From: Diadema setosum
Lineage: Eukaryota > Echinodermata > Echinoidea > Diadematoida > Diadematidae
Reading direction: 5' to 3'
Assembly (NCBI GenBank): GCA_033980235.1
Contig: CM067067.1
Span: forward strand, 25,607,603-25,671,602
DNA: 64,000 bases
A program made the position numbers and the translations under genes. The notes under the pieces were generated by a model, which was given only the letters and a program-made list of their open reading frames with translations, searched no databases and was not told where the DNA came from. Positions 34,520-46,299 of this stretch are shown one piece after another. Numbering within the stretch: position 1 is the stretch's first letter; every line of letters starts with the position of its first letter.

Positions 34520-34635
34520 CTCGAAACATGTCCCACTAGAAAGGTGGCATACAATCGCATGAAAGACAAAAATGGAAGAAGAAATCCCTGGGTATCAAGG
34601 TCTTCCGAGATGCAACCAAGAATCAGTTTGTCATA
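34520..34635 (-). CDS. Exon 7 of the unrecognised split gene
   Basis: This 116-base exon follows acceptor cttacgtcag| and ends at donor GAG|GTGAAC. It reads YDKLILGCISEDLDTQGFLL, then PFLSFMRLYATFLVGHVS, and ends in phase 2. The hydrophobic, helix-forming character is strong. The antisense frame is also open, so openness alone is not proof. Exon 8 needs phase 0. Either an exon with length 1 mod 3 lies between, or an internal donor (CTA|GTGGGA, poor) is used. Confidence 0.55.
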
Positions 34636-34639
34636 CTGA

Positions 34640-35340
34640 CGTAAGTGCACTACAGCAAGCATCATCATTCACCAAAGGTTGTACTATTGATTCTTAATTA
34701 TCCTCGCTGCGGCACAATCCTTGTTAGGTTTTTTTTTTTTTTTTTTTTCTCAAGTCTTGGATGTAGTCTCTTCCTCTTTGCCTGGTCACATCCTTTCTGA
34801 AACGATTGTTTCACATGCGATATGCCCTTTAAGACCTTTCTTTTTGGTTGTCACTATTTCGTAAACTCATCGGCACGATATTGTGTGATAGGCCAATGCA
34901 TGACAGGTGCCATCACCTAGTTCTAATGTTGCCTTCTACCGTTTTGTTGTAGGTGAAATTTCATCTGGAGTAAACGGGATCCATCTAAAACTATAATGCA
35001 TCTCCATACGGATGTAACTGCTCATTATAGTATTATAGTCGCTTTGTCTTTTTTTTTTGTTTACTGCAACGCTCAGGAACTCTTCCCGTTAATATCTACA
35101 TCTATTACAATTCTTGCTTTCGTAGGTGGGTGTTCTATGATCCTTCCCATTATGATACAGCCACTCACACATCTAACTCTCATTCAAACAACCATGACGG
35201 CAATGTCTTAATATGCACGTTGAGACCCAGTCACACCGCTGATGTTTCCCACTTCACCGGTTCTACTTTCGATAAACTACTCTATCAGGAACCCAATATC
35301 GTCACTGCAACAGCTAATTGAAACCTAAAGTTCCAAGGAA
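34640..35340. other. Intronic sequence without supported exon
   Basis: Intron between exons 6 and 7. A plus-strand acceptor-like site (ccgttttgttgtag|) near 34,952 has no clear exon. Confidence 0.4.
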
Positions 35341-35510
35341 GTTCAAGATGCCGTCATGCTGGGAAAGAAAGTCAGAGAATTGATGGGGAAGGGGGAAATA
35401 GAGGGGGAGGGAGGAAATAGAGGGGGAGGGAGGGAGCAGGATGGTTACGCACTGAATACTGAGCGCAAAAGGTCGCTAATGGTTCACTGTGTGACAAAGT
35501 AAAAGTGATT

Positions 35511-35553
35511 GATAGACAGATAGATAGAGTTACGGGATAATCTGGAATGTGAC

Positions 35554-35600
<47 letters not shown>

Positions 35601-35670
35601 GATAAAGAGAGATAGATAGAGAAAGAGAGAGAGATAGAGAGATAAATGGTGAACCGATAAAGTAATATAC

Positions 35671-35717
<47 letters not shown>

Positions 35718-35722
35718 GAGAG
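35511..35722. repeat. (GATA)n and (GA)n microsatellites
   Basis: GATA units to about 35,646, then a GA run at 35,671-35,722. Confidence 0.95.
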
Positions 35723-35920
35723 TATACTGGTCATCGCAGACACAGCAAGTAAACCCCACGCTCCACAAGAAAAGAAAACTAAAACAAAACCATTAAAAAG
35801 CAACTAGTAATGACACTGCCTTGTACCAGGTGAAAGGAGAAAGGCGAACTACATCCCACTTTCCTGTGACGCAGTACTTCTAAAGGGAGATGAGATGAAG
35901 TGTCAATTCACCCTTTTCAC

Positions 35921-35951
35921 CTCCCAGATTGCACTTTTTGAGGCATAAGAA
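35921..35951 (-). CDS. Exon 6 (31-base exon) of the unrecognised split gene
   Basis: This 31-base exon follows a strong acceptor (gttctgcttcaattag|) and ends at donor GAG|GTGAAA. In phase 2 to 0 it reads SYASKSAIWE after completing a Gly codon from exon 5, and joins exon 7 without a frame break. Its small size means ORF-based gene finders would miss it. Confidence 0.5.
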
Positions 35952-35999
35952 CTAATTGAAGCAGAACCAAAATCACTTTATTGTCTCCGGCCAGAAACG

Positions 36000-38090
36000 C
36001 GACAAAGTTCTACGCTAAAAGCTACAGTTTTGGTTGCTGTTGTTTTCGTGTGATTATGACACGTTTTCCACCGGGTTGTAATGCTTAAGGTGTTCTACAC
36101 CTTATAGTTCCTTTCTGTCTTTCCTTTGTTACAAAACAACTAGTTCATCATGCTGTAGAAAATACCAATTTCCTATTGATGCTACAAGGAAAGTGAAAAA
36201 AAGTAATTCTTTTAAAGGAAAATGAGCTGTCGTATTTCAAATTCTTTTAAGGACTGCATATTACCGAAAATAAGATTAATCCTAATTAGTAATTTCCCGT
36301 CTGTTCGTTCATTTCTGGTTTGGGGGCAAAGTTCACGTGACAGATATAACCATTATACTTCTCCCTGTTTATTTTCACTCCCGTAAGTAAAACAAACAAA
36401 ATTGATTACATTTACAGGTTATAACATTCATTATCATATTATGTTGTAACGCGCAAAACAACATGTTTGTTTGTTTGTTTGTTTGTTGTTTTTTTTTTGG
36501 AGGGTGAAAATTTGTATCAAACTTGACTTGGTTTAACCTTTAAACCTGTTGTTTAACATTGAGGTGTGATTGTTTTAACCTTTGCGACATTAGCTGACCA
36601 AAATTTTGAATTCAATTCGTTTTTAGTCATTCTCAGAGAATCAAAAAGTGAATTTTCAATGTTGTGTCAAATGTTAGAAGTCTTAATTCATTCACTTTGC
36701 AAGGCAAACTAAACATAATTATCTCAAACGAATATCCGGTGAGTAAACAGGAAGAAAAAGAAGAAGAAGAAGAAGAAGAAGAAGAAGAAGAAGAAGAAGA
36801 AGAAGAAAAGCCAACTTGTTCGCTCAGGATTCTGTGAGCATGGTGAAGGGGATGAGCCAAGACCGAGTAAGAGAAAGAACTGAGAAGAAAAAGATGAGAA
36901 AACATATAGCAGGAGTTACGAAATAAGAGGAGGATAACCTGATACGTGGAAGTGTACAGGGAGGGCGAGAGGGGAGAGTTTGAAAAGCTTCAGGGAATGG
37001 ACTAGTGTGTAACTCGAATCTTTGCCCAAAGAGTCAGTCACCCCCGCTGGAAATCGCTCTCCTCATCATGGACCGACCGAATACCACCAGAAAACTGTGA
37101 CGTAAGCATGACATCGATGAATCCACGAGGTCTGTCATATTCATAGTACTACATACACACACACAAACACACATTTTTGTTTTATGATATTCTTCATTTG
37201 AATTTCATTCGATATCAGGTCCATGTTAACAATGAAATTAATATGAACAAAAAAAAAAGCGCTGTATTCTTCTGTTTTTTGCTGCTAAATCGTATTTTTT
37301 TTCAACATACAGCACAATACATTTTGTTTTTTGTTGTTTTTTGGGCAAATCATACCATGTATAAAGAAATGACATGAAGTTGTGCATGACTCTCAGAAAA
37401 AGCTATCTTGCTCAACTTAATCAAGCCAATTGATGTCTGCCTCATTACACAAAAACTTGTGCTGCCGAATCACTTTTTTACATACTTTTTTTTTTTTTGC
37501 AGAGCAAACTCTATATATCAAAATTATATTAAATTCTTCCTAACTCTTAGAGAAAAAAAAACTATCTTGATCAAATTAATCAATATCTGCTTCATTACAC
37601 ACACACAATCACTTAGATATACTCACATACAGACTTTCATAAAATGTACATATGAATGTAAATACCAATGCCTTCAAATATAACTGCAAGAAAATTAAGG
37701 GTCACACCTGAAAAACAGGACATTTGACATTGATTATAAAAAGGTCAACTTATGTAATATTTTATTACCTCTTCTCCTAAGTAAAATATCTATACACAAG
37801 AATAATAAAATTAGGAAGCATCAAAATTTATTTTGATGAGAAAATCCTCCACGAAGCAATTCTTTTGGATCGTGATACAAAATTGAACACCATTATTCTA
37901 CAAGCTCAGCATAAATCCTCTGGCTAAGGAAAGAAGAAAATAAAAGCAGGTAATATCTGATTCGTGATCGAGCAATCCACCTGCCTATCTATCAGAACAG
38001 AATCATAAAAGGTCATATATTTGGAAGCCATGTTTGAAATGAGCATGAAAATGTGTCAGTTCCTCGTATCATCTTCCCAAATGTGTTGAA
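36000..38090. other. Intronic sequence with microsatellites and a diverged duplication
   Basis: Intron between exons 5 and 6. It holds (TTTG)n near 36,464, (GAA)n at 36,751-36,808 and two related copies of about 60 bases (37,398-37,460 and 37,551-37,612) sharing aaagctatcttg / aaactatcttgatca and tctgc-tcattacac words. Confidence 0.5.
36751..36808. repeat. (GAA)n microsatellite
   Basis: About 17 GAA units. Confidence 0.95.
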
Positions 38091-38100
38091 ATTTCCTCAC

Positions 38101-38297
38101 CCCCTGCGATATTCCGTCCCCTTACCAATAAATAGCAATTTGCTTGCATTACGAATAAAGGCAAGCATGATCAGAGTGCTTGTGTATGCCGATCGATTTC
38201 CAAATGGAACCACGTGGCGAGAATGAATGGCATCGATACCATTTATCATGATTGTGAAGTGCTTCAAAGAAACAGAAAACACAACACGCTCGATTCC
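38101..38297 (-). CDS. Exon 5 of the unrecognised split gene
   Basis: The acceptor has a pyrimidine tract ending cttgtcatgtccacag|. The exon runs 65 codons plus two bases to donor GGGG|GTGAGG. It begins GIERVVFSVSLKHFTIM, includes HVVPFGNRSAYTSTLIM, and ends KLLFIGKGTEYRRG. Phase 0 to 2, fitting exon 6. Two other in-frame acceptors exist: one at 38,432 that would add 45 codons and one at 38,261 that would remove 12. An upstream donor G|GTAAGG at 38,126 is an alternative but breaks phase with exon 6. Confidence 0.6.
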
Positions 38298-38464
38298 CTG
38301 TGGACATGACAAGAAGGTTTGTATGAAAAGTGGCAAAGATGAATTCGAGACACATGTGGTTATGTCAGATTTATTGGAACGCTGTTGGTACGATGTCAAT
38401 AATTTATTTGGAACATTGTGAATTACGGCATTCTGCCGTAAATAAAGGAATAGAATAATGATAC

Positions 38465-38499
38465 GAGAGAGTGACAAGCCAGAAAGAGAATGGAATAGA
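38465..38499 (-). CDS. Speculative bridging exon between exons 4 and 5
   Basis: A good acceptor (gaacttctttcag|) opens a 35-base segment, phase 1 to 0, reading IYSILFLACHSL, which would repair the frame between exons 4 and 5. The donor CTC|GTATCA is poor. The stretch lies next to sequence that looks like a retroelement tail. I list it only because it satisfies the phase requirement. Confidence 0.15.
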
Positions 38500-38937
38500 C
38501 TGAAAGAAGTTCAAATCGAATATCAAGTTGGAGATGTAATATATTTATATACAGGCAGACATTTAAAGACAGAGAATAAATACTATTTTTTTATATTCCG
38601 TTTCAACATTTAGAAAAGTGAATATCATGTATCTTGGCTTCACAATTTATCTATTGTGTCTTCATGTTATATATCGATATATAAAAGATATATAGATATT
38701 TCTTCTTGTTTGTTTCACTGCATGGGGTATTTTGTACACTGTATACTATAGTTTTATATTATTTGTTTAAAAATAACGAAAATGAATAAATGAAATGAAA
38801 AAATGAAATACGAGAGCAAGAAAGGAAGAGACTGATGTAAATTACAACAACACACTGAACACTTTAGCGAGGACTGATGGGTTAAATATCCTTCAAGTGG
38901 ACTTTCAAGCAGCAATCGAGCTATAAAGGAAACTCAC

Positions 38938-39042
38938 TCTGGACATTCCACAGCACTCTGCTGAAGCTTTCGTGCATCCAATTATAAGTGTGATTAGGGC
39001 CAGAAGACACCGGGGACCTAAAGTTTAGGTACCAAACCATAG
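38938..39042 (-). CDS. Exon 4 of the unrecognised split gene
   Basis: This 105-base exon has one of the best acceptors in the window: a long pyrimidine-rich stretch (ccccttttctcttcg..ttaccag|). It ends at donor AGA|GTGAGT. In phase 1 it reads MVWYLNFRSPVSS, then GPNHTYNWMHES, then FSRVLWNVQ. Phase 1 in and phase 1 out. A weaker in-frame acceptor 25 bases further in would shorten it. The next identified exon starts in phase 0, so something is missing between them. Confidence 0.55.
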
Positions 39043-39900
39043 CTGGTAACAGTCGTGACGAAATAATCGAAGAGAAAAGGGGCCCCACAAATATCGGCAT
39101 CAATTATTTCTTGAATAAAAATAACCGATATGACACAACTGACAGAGACAAAGGCTTCACATTAAGTTTGACCTCTTTTGGTCAGAAAAAAAAATACGAA
39201 GGAAAATACAAATACAGAGTGTCCTGACCGTGAAATCTTCGATCGTCAACCACATGACCGGCTACCGTCATTTTAGACACCTCAATTTGTTTTCACGCTC
39301 TTCTTAATAAGGGAACCATAAAAGGAAACTTGTCATTAGACACCTCACTTTGTTGTTTTGTTTGTTTGTTTGTTTGTTTGTTTTTTTGGTGTGTGTGTGT
39401 TTTTTTTTTTTTTAGGAACCATGAAGGGACCTTGGGTTTGCGGGGAAGACAAGTCAGGAGAAAACGTTTCGCAAATAATTATGCATTCCATCCATAAAGA
39501 TGGTCAATATAAAGAGCAATTTTGGCAGGAAATCGAATGTTCGCACTCATTTCAGAGTAAAGGCATCTACAAAATTGACACAGTTGATTTTTATCACAAC
39601 CTATAGTCAATATCAACTTAAACAGCTACAAAGAACCTCCATTATGTGCATATCTTAAATTGGCTTGGTATCTGAAAACAAAATTAGCAATTCGAAATTC
39701 TCTCATGTTGCATTTCCAAGAATTCATAAATAGCTGTTTTGAGGGGAAATCGATAAAGACGAATCAAATAATAACTAAAATTCAGAGATAACATCAAACA
39801 TGTTTTAAGACTGTAACACCTATTGGATACCAGAAGACGTCTATAACTGACGCCCTCGTAGAGACGGCAGACTGACTGAGTCTGTCACGTGACTGCTACG

Positions 39901-40170
39901 TTAAAGGGGATGGCTAGTAACTATTATTTGCTTCAGAATGGTCTCACATTCAAGTAATGTGCAGTTTAATGGTTCCAGGCTGGCATGCCTGTACAGTGAC
40001 GGGGCATCAAACTGCACATTACTTGAATATGAGACCGTTCTGAAGCAAATAATTTTCACACAACAATAGATATATAGTGTACTCTTAAATGAATCCCACA
40101 GGAATTGGAGCAATCATCCCCCAGCATTCCCACTGATTCCCACTGATCAGTTACTAGCCATACCCTTTAA
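39901..40170. mobile_element. Palindromic TTAA MITE (family A, left arm deleted)
   Basis: Flanked by TTAA on both sides; ends AGGGGATGGCTAGTAACT and AGTTACTAGCCATACCCT. The right arm matches the copy at 1,803-2,167. The left arm jumps from ggctagtaact straight to attatttgcttcagaatgg, losing about 100 bases of arm. Confidence 0.85.
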
Positions 40171-40726
40171 TATACTTATCTGGGGCATTTGTTAAGACAG
40201 GCGAAGTGGCAGAAATTTTAATCATATCGCATGACAATTGGCTGAACTATTTTTTTCCTACTAAAAGAACACATATTAGATGACTTTTATATTAATAAGC
40301 AGCTCTGCCCTATCTTTCTTTACGCCGCCGTTCACGCGTAGTTAAAGAATGATCCCACATGACTTTGGCTCTTACACACTATACCCTCTCGGTGCAGAGA
40401 CAAAGGACGAAGAAAGGACTACTCGAAAACGATGGACCGTTGATTAAGAATTATTCATTGGTTAATTCATAGGCCTCATTTCATTTCCGAAGATGATCAG
40501 AAATTCCTCACTACGGTGCAACGACACATTTTCCCGCCTCCTTCGCCGTACATCTCCAAAACGTGCCGGATAGCCCAGCGCACTATCCTAGGAAGGCAAA
40601 ATAAGTGCGGACTGCACGGAAAGCTATCCGGGAGCCAGCTCGGGGAGACATACATCCCTGCCGCGCAGAGGGGATAATTACCGTGCAAGGAAAAAGGGGA
40701 GTCAGCAGCGGTGTTGATTTTACTCA

Positions 40727-40939
40727 ATGTGTGTTAGGAGAGGGACAACTGGAGGATCGCCGCCAGTTTTAAAGTTGGTTACCCTTATCAGGAAGTACGA
40801 TCTGCTCGACCGATCGATCTCGGAAAGGGAGGGTGAAGTTAAACGTTTAATCGAAGACGACACAATTAAGTCTTCGGTCCAAAGTACAGTGGTAACACAC
40901 ACGCCAAGTCAACCCCTGCAACGTATATATTTCTTCTAA
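40727..40939 (+). CDS. Hypothetical open reading frame upstream of a retroelement-like 3' tail
   Basis: This 70-codon frame has a protein-like charged centre (SISEREGEVKRLIEDD). It is followed by about 250 bases of AT-rich sequence ending in aataaaaaattgaattgaaag, the look of a non-LTR retroelement 3' end. It may be the C-terminal remnant of a LINE-encoded protein. The local GC content (40,500-40,900) is higher than the surroundings. No diagnostic reverse-transcriptase motif is present. Confidence 0.15.
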   Translation: MCVRRGTTGGSPPVLKLVTLIRKYDLLDRSISEREGEVKRLIEDDTIKSSVQSTVVTHTPSQPLQRIYFF

Positions 40940-41272
40940 ATTGTATATTCGAGCCCTTTCCCGTTATAGTTTCGTTTGTTTCAAAAACTCTTGAGAGTCC
41001 TCTTCGACTTTACTTCAAGCATTCACATATATATCGAAATTGGTATTGCATAAGTATGCATTATTTGTTTTATGCGATTATATATTCATTCGCATATATT
41101 ATTTAGTAGTATTCTTTATAGTGTACTGTACTTCTTTACTTTTTACTTGTATACTTTGCATTATGCATCACCTTTTGAAATAAAAAATTGAATTGAAAGT
41201 AGTGATGAAACCAACTACCTGGCGTCACTAAACTGATTTACGAATCATGAAGACATAAATGGAGGTTGTAAT

Positions 41273-41310
41273 TTTGTAATTGTAATTGTAATTGTAATTG
41301 TAATTGTAAT
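41273..41310. repeat. (TGTAAT)n hexanucleotide repeat
   Basis: Six to seven units of gtaatt. Confidence 0.9.
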
Positions 41311-41476
41311 ATCATGCACGGGATGTCATCATTTTCACATTTTATAGAATAGATCAAGGTATGCCAGCTTTTGGATGATCGCTCGTGGAGCTTGTCAGTT
41401 ATCCGTATCTCTGCTTTTGTTCTCACGCATCACAAGATATTATTCATATCACTTAAACAAAAACTATCAAAAACTA

Positions 41477-41848
41477 TTAAAGGGATGGCAAAGTTTTGGT
41501 GGAGATGCGGATTGATCTTTAATTTTCGCGAGATACTACGAAATTGCTTATAAAATGTTACAGAGCATATGCTTCTTAAAGGAGTTCATGCCATTCTATG
41601 AAAAGCGGTTTTGAAATGGCTGAGATATTCAAAAACAAAATAAAAGAAAGCAATCTACCCACATTTTATTCGTATCGCTTTGTTTTTGATATCTCGGAAA
41701 TTTCAAAACCAATTTTCATCAAGTAAACATTGAATTCCTCTTGGAATTACACGCTCTTTCACATTTCATAAGAGGTTTCTCATTATCTCATCTAAAAATG
41801 TTAAAAACCTAAAGCCAGGTCTCAAATGAAACTATACCATCCCTTTAA
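41477..41848. mobile_element. TTAA MITE (family B, complete copy)
   Basis: Ends TTAA|AGGGATGGCAAAGTTTTGG and ACTATACCATCCCT|TTAA. The interior has an inverted pair (ggttttgaaatggctgagat and tgatatctcggaaatttcaa). A related copy is at 44,880-45,256. Confidence 0.8.
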
Positions 41849-42853
41849 AATGTAAGCATCACAGCTGGGAAACCAACGTTCATCAGTCATTATGTGAACA
41901 TGATGATATCGCCTTCATTATGGATTTCTTAATGGTTTGAAGTATTTCACTTGATGGGCAAGACTGATGAATCGTCTGGGCGTTATATAGAATGCAGCAT
42001 ATTCCTAACATTCATGAAGGATAATGCTTTATAATTCAATCATTTCTAACCCTTTCTTCCATTTGCAGCGCTGGCGAAACAGCAGGGTGTAGAAAGATGA
42101 ATGATGTGAGTCATATCAAACGAAATAAGAACTCCCACCAGCCATACATACAATGTGCAAACGTAAATTGATACACGCAAATAAAGTATTGCTCAAAAAC
42201 AGCATTCTCATTTCCCAGTGTTCCTTTTTCTCATAATTATGTCGAAATGTCAGAAGCAATGATAAACATATAATCCAGTCTGCTAATGTCGTTATTCCGG
42301 AAATGTAATGGATTCCATCTATTTTTGGCTGTGTAGATAATGCCTTATGAGATGTGTAAATATTCTCCCGATGACGTATAACTATACCAGTGAGCCCGCT
42401 TAAAGGATGAGTGCCTTTCCACGCCCACAAGCCCTACATGTCTTTTTTTCCCCTTTGGATAACTCTGAATCTTACGTTATTGATTGAAAATTGAGACTGC
42501 CACACAGCAGACGACACATAGGCACGTGAAACGTTTGAGGAAGAGAATAGATAGGTCAGAATGTGCAGGATTACGATAAAAGAGGGGAGGGATAGATATA
42601 GGACAGTAATACATAGTAGAGAGATGGTTTATGTTTTATGTAAGAATGTGAGAATATTCATTAGAAAAATGGAACCAAATATGCAAAATTACATAAATGT
42701 ATATATAATATGGGATCAGGAAATTTTATATAAATGTACATTATGTTTTTAGTTAAGTAAAAAAAAAAATACAATGTGACAAAGTGCTAGAAAGATGAGG
42801 CGTAAAAATATAAAGCTACTGTAAAAGACCTATGGTCCCTTGGTAGCTAAGTC

Positions 42854-42884
<31 letters not shown>

Positions 42885-44509
42885 ATGGGAGTTATGCTTT
42901 TACATTTCCCTCGTATAAAACTAACATCAAAATGTGCGCTAATCGGGGGTTATTTTTACAAAATGTTTCATAGCTTGGGATCACGAAAGCTATTAAGGGC
43001 CCCAAAAAAAATCGTCTTACGTAGTCAGATCTTGATTATCCGAAGTAGGTCAGAATATTGTAAACGGTGTATATGATATCTTTTCGTGTTATCAAACCAC
43101 AAACACAGGATAATAGTAACAAAATACATGGCATTGGACAGAAAAGTACTCTGTAATTGGTGCAAAAAAAAAACGAACCTCACGTATTCATATAGTACTT
43201 TTTACTCGTTTGTTTCTACTCTAAAAGATATTGAATCTTCTTAATCATTAGAAGCTGATTGTATTCTACTTCTTCCCTTTTTGAATGGCATGATGAAAGC
43301 AATGACCCTCACGCAAATCATATTATGCCTACATCATGAAATTAAATCAGAAGTAAATGTCGGCAAAATTGCGATCTGTGAAGGCCACCAAGAGAAACAA
43401 GGTAATAAAAAAAGGAATGAGAGACAGAGAGAGAGAGAGAAAGAGAGATAGAGATAGAAAGAGAAAATAAAGATTTTATTTAAGAGAGTTCATAGAAGGG
43501 AACGCAGCCATTTCTCACATTCCCACACAATGCCAAGAATTCCATGTTATGTGGGTCATCCCGACAGTTTTCTAATTTGGTGTTGCTGAATTGATGGGTA
43601 GGAAAAGTAATGAAGAAGATTTTTCATTTTCATGGTAAGCCATACCCCCCGACGCTCCTATGCGATTTATCCGCTCGTGACTCGAGCGCTAAAAAGGCCC
43701 CGTTCAGACCGTGGAGGAAATTGCTTCTAGACAGCTGAAGATATAATGGCCAGCCAGTCTAATAGTTTGAAGTTCATTCAACCTCGGAAGAATTTTGTTC
43801 GAAAAGTGCCGATCCCGGAAAGATATGATTCAACTTGACGCCTCGTGAGGAACGCACATTTTTTATTAAATAAGAAAGAGAGAGATAGATAGATAAAGGC
43901 AGAAATGAAATAAATAAACTTCCGTACTCCCTTCCTCCCAGAAGAAGACATTCTGACAAGACGGTGAAAGGGCATTCAGAACTGACTGGATCATATTATT
44001 CCGCATAGTCTATATGTTAGGCTGTAGTCAAAGAAGTATGTCCGAGAAGATGTTTTTATCAAATCATTCCAAGACTCTTCTCTATGCGTCGCAATGTGAT
44101 AGCAGATTTTTCTTAAGAGTATAAATATACTCCTTTCAATCAAGTAAGCAAAAAGACAACAAGGACTTTAGCAACCAGAACATTGAATCCTTATAGACAT
44201 AATACCGCCATTCTTTCCCCGTTGAATCTCAATTATCAAGGCAGAGGGATAAATGTTGTTATTACAAGTGTGAAATCATTACATATTCCACAATGAATTA
44301 AGTATCATGTTTAATTAAATATTTAACACTATGCTTCATTGCTGTTTCACAAGCCTCGTTGGAAAATCAGAAGGGTACTCAAAGCACATACCACAAAGTC
44401 GAGAGGGGAGGAGTGGAACAACTACTAGCTGTAGAAGGACACCAATCTTGTCTATTCCCTTATAAGCCCTGAATATATAGCCACATAATTGATACGTTCA
44501 CATGATGTT

Positions 44510-44620
44510 TTATTCAAGCCTGCCGTATGAAACAGCTTCTCCCACGGCGCGATCATGCTTGTACTTCAGCAACTTCATTTCCGATATGCCCTTTGACTGG
44601 TCTATCTTTCTCAATGTTCC
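44510..44620 (-). CDS. Candidate terminal exon nested in the largest intron of the split gene
   Basis: The acceptor context is strong: a branch-point-like ttctgatgat, then a T-rich tract, then aagattcag|. The exon reads GTLRKIDQSKGISEMKLLKY, then KHDRAVGEAVSYGRLE, and TAA. The stop overlaps an AATAAA (gaataaaac). Composition is Lys/Glu-rich and protein-like. It lies between exons 3 and 4, which already join in phase, so it would be an alternative 3' end or part of a nested gene. No upstream partner exon was identified. Confidence 0.35.
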   Translation of the reverse strand, partial: GTLRKIDQSKGISEMKLLKYKHDRAVGEAVSYGRLE

Positions 44621-44696
44621 CTGAATCTTATTAGAAAAAGAATCATCAGAATTATTAGAACAGTGAGACGTCGGCATACAGTGTTGATAATACGGC

Positions 44697-44741
44697 ATGT
44701 TCTAACCAGGGAGGGGTCTTTTCCACCTCCCTGTTCTAACG
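44697..44741. repeat. Short hairpin aaccagggagg/cctccctg
   Basis: gttctaaccagggagggg pairs with cacctccctgttctaac around a ttttc loop. Confidence 0.6.
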
Positions 44742-44879
44742 TTGATACGTCAATGAATAAGAGCCGAATCTTAAGTGAATTTCAAGGTATTCTAAGATGT
44801 TTTAGAACACCACAGTCGAAGCATTTGACTATATTTTAACCTGTGCATTAAGGCCTGATTGAGGACAACAGCTAAATCT

Positions 44880-45256
44880 ATGTAGTTCTGATTGAGATGG
44901 GGGTTCAGAATTTAACTTTTTCCGAGAAAATTTGCTATCACTTATGGAATATTAAAAGGCACATAATTCTAAGAGGAATTCAATTTTTTTATGAGAATCG
45001 GTTTTTAAGTGGCTGAAGTATTCAAATACAAAGTAAAACAAAGTGGTCCTGATAAAAGGCGGGTCACACCTTTTATTAGGAACTTTTTTTTTTGTATATC
45101 TCAGCCATTTCAAAACCAATCTTTATCAATAAACTTTGGATCCTCCTAGAATTGAATGCTCTTTCATATTTCATAAGAGGTTTCTCATTATCTCACACAC
45201 AAAAATAGTTGGAAACCGGAAGTCCCATCTCAACCAAAACTATACAATCCCTTTAA
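44880..45256. mobile_element. TTAA MITE (family B, diverged copy)
   Basis: The right end aactatacaatccct|TTAA and the block ttcataagaggtttctcatt match family B. The left end (tagttctgattgagatgg) is recognisable by complement, but its TTAA is lost. Part of the interior (acaaagtggtcctgataaaa) differs from the 41.5-kb copy. Confidence 0.7.
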
Positions 45257-45784
45257 CACAGTGTGCTGCTGTATTTCTGTGACTACATGCGTAAATGATT
45301 CCCAGGGATAATAGTCGTATTTTGATTGTTGTTTTTCAAACAGTATGGGCACCGACATCTTCATGACTGTTGTTTCGTGCAAACGTGCCATCTTACTGAA
45401 GGTCAAGGTCCATTAAAGTAACATCCGTCGGTCATTATGTTCGTATGCATCAGAAAATCACTGAATATATGATTCATGTGAATATAGTATTTTTTATGAA
45501 TGTACAATTTGTGATCCACACTGCTTAAGGTCCATGCAGATCATCGTAATCTTATATAGGGAGATGAAAAGACGTCTGAGAATAGCTGTGTTTAAAGCAT
45601 GCTAGACGAAGGAGGAGTTAACGGACTCATGGCTTCAAATTACACCCTTGTTATTTGATCGTCTTATATATTATATCTCCCAAACAGGAAGAATTCGATT
45701 AAAATCACTAACGCGTCGCTGGTCCTCACGCACGAGACCGTCCGTCCTGGAGTGCGCCCTGTTTGCTTTCCACCACCGATTGGT

Positions 45785-45990
45785 TTACCGAGGCATCAAA
45801 AGCGATTCCCTCATTGACACAATCTCTTCACGACCAAGGGCGAATGAATTCAACTGTCTCACCATCCATATACTGGCCACACAAATCCGCTGATAGGTGT
45901 AAACTCTCGTGGATGCCGAAGAATCAGCGAGCATGTAATAAGCCGCAGTCCAGCTTGATTGAAGTTCTATGACGTCCAACTTATGTTGGT
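45785..45990 (-). other. Protein-like open segment of unknown origin
   Basis: On the minus strand a 65-codon stretch with normal GC content reads [20 protein letters not shown] and ends near a weak donor (CTCG|GTAAAC). The plus strand is open as well. It could be an unlinked exon or a transposon-derived fragment; it does not fit the phase chain of the split gene. Confidence 0.2.
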
Positions 45991-46072
45991 GGCTCATAGG
46001 TGTACACGTGTACACGTTCATGTTTCTTTCTTGTCTTACCCACCCAAACAATATGTATGTAGGACCGAAATG

Positions 46073-46290
<218 letters not shown>

Positions 46291-46299
46291 ATTTGAAGA

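Noticed and set aside
42116..42430. 104-codon minus-strand frame
   Set aside because: AT-driven codon use, no acceptor or motif; possible by chance at this length.
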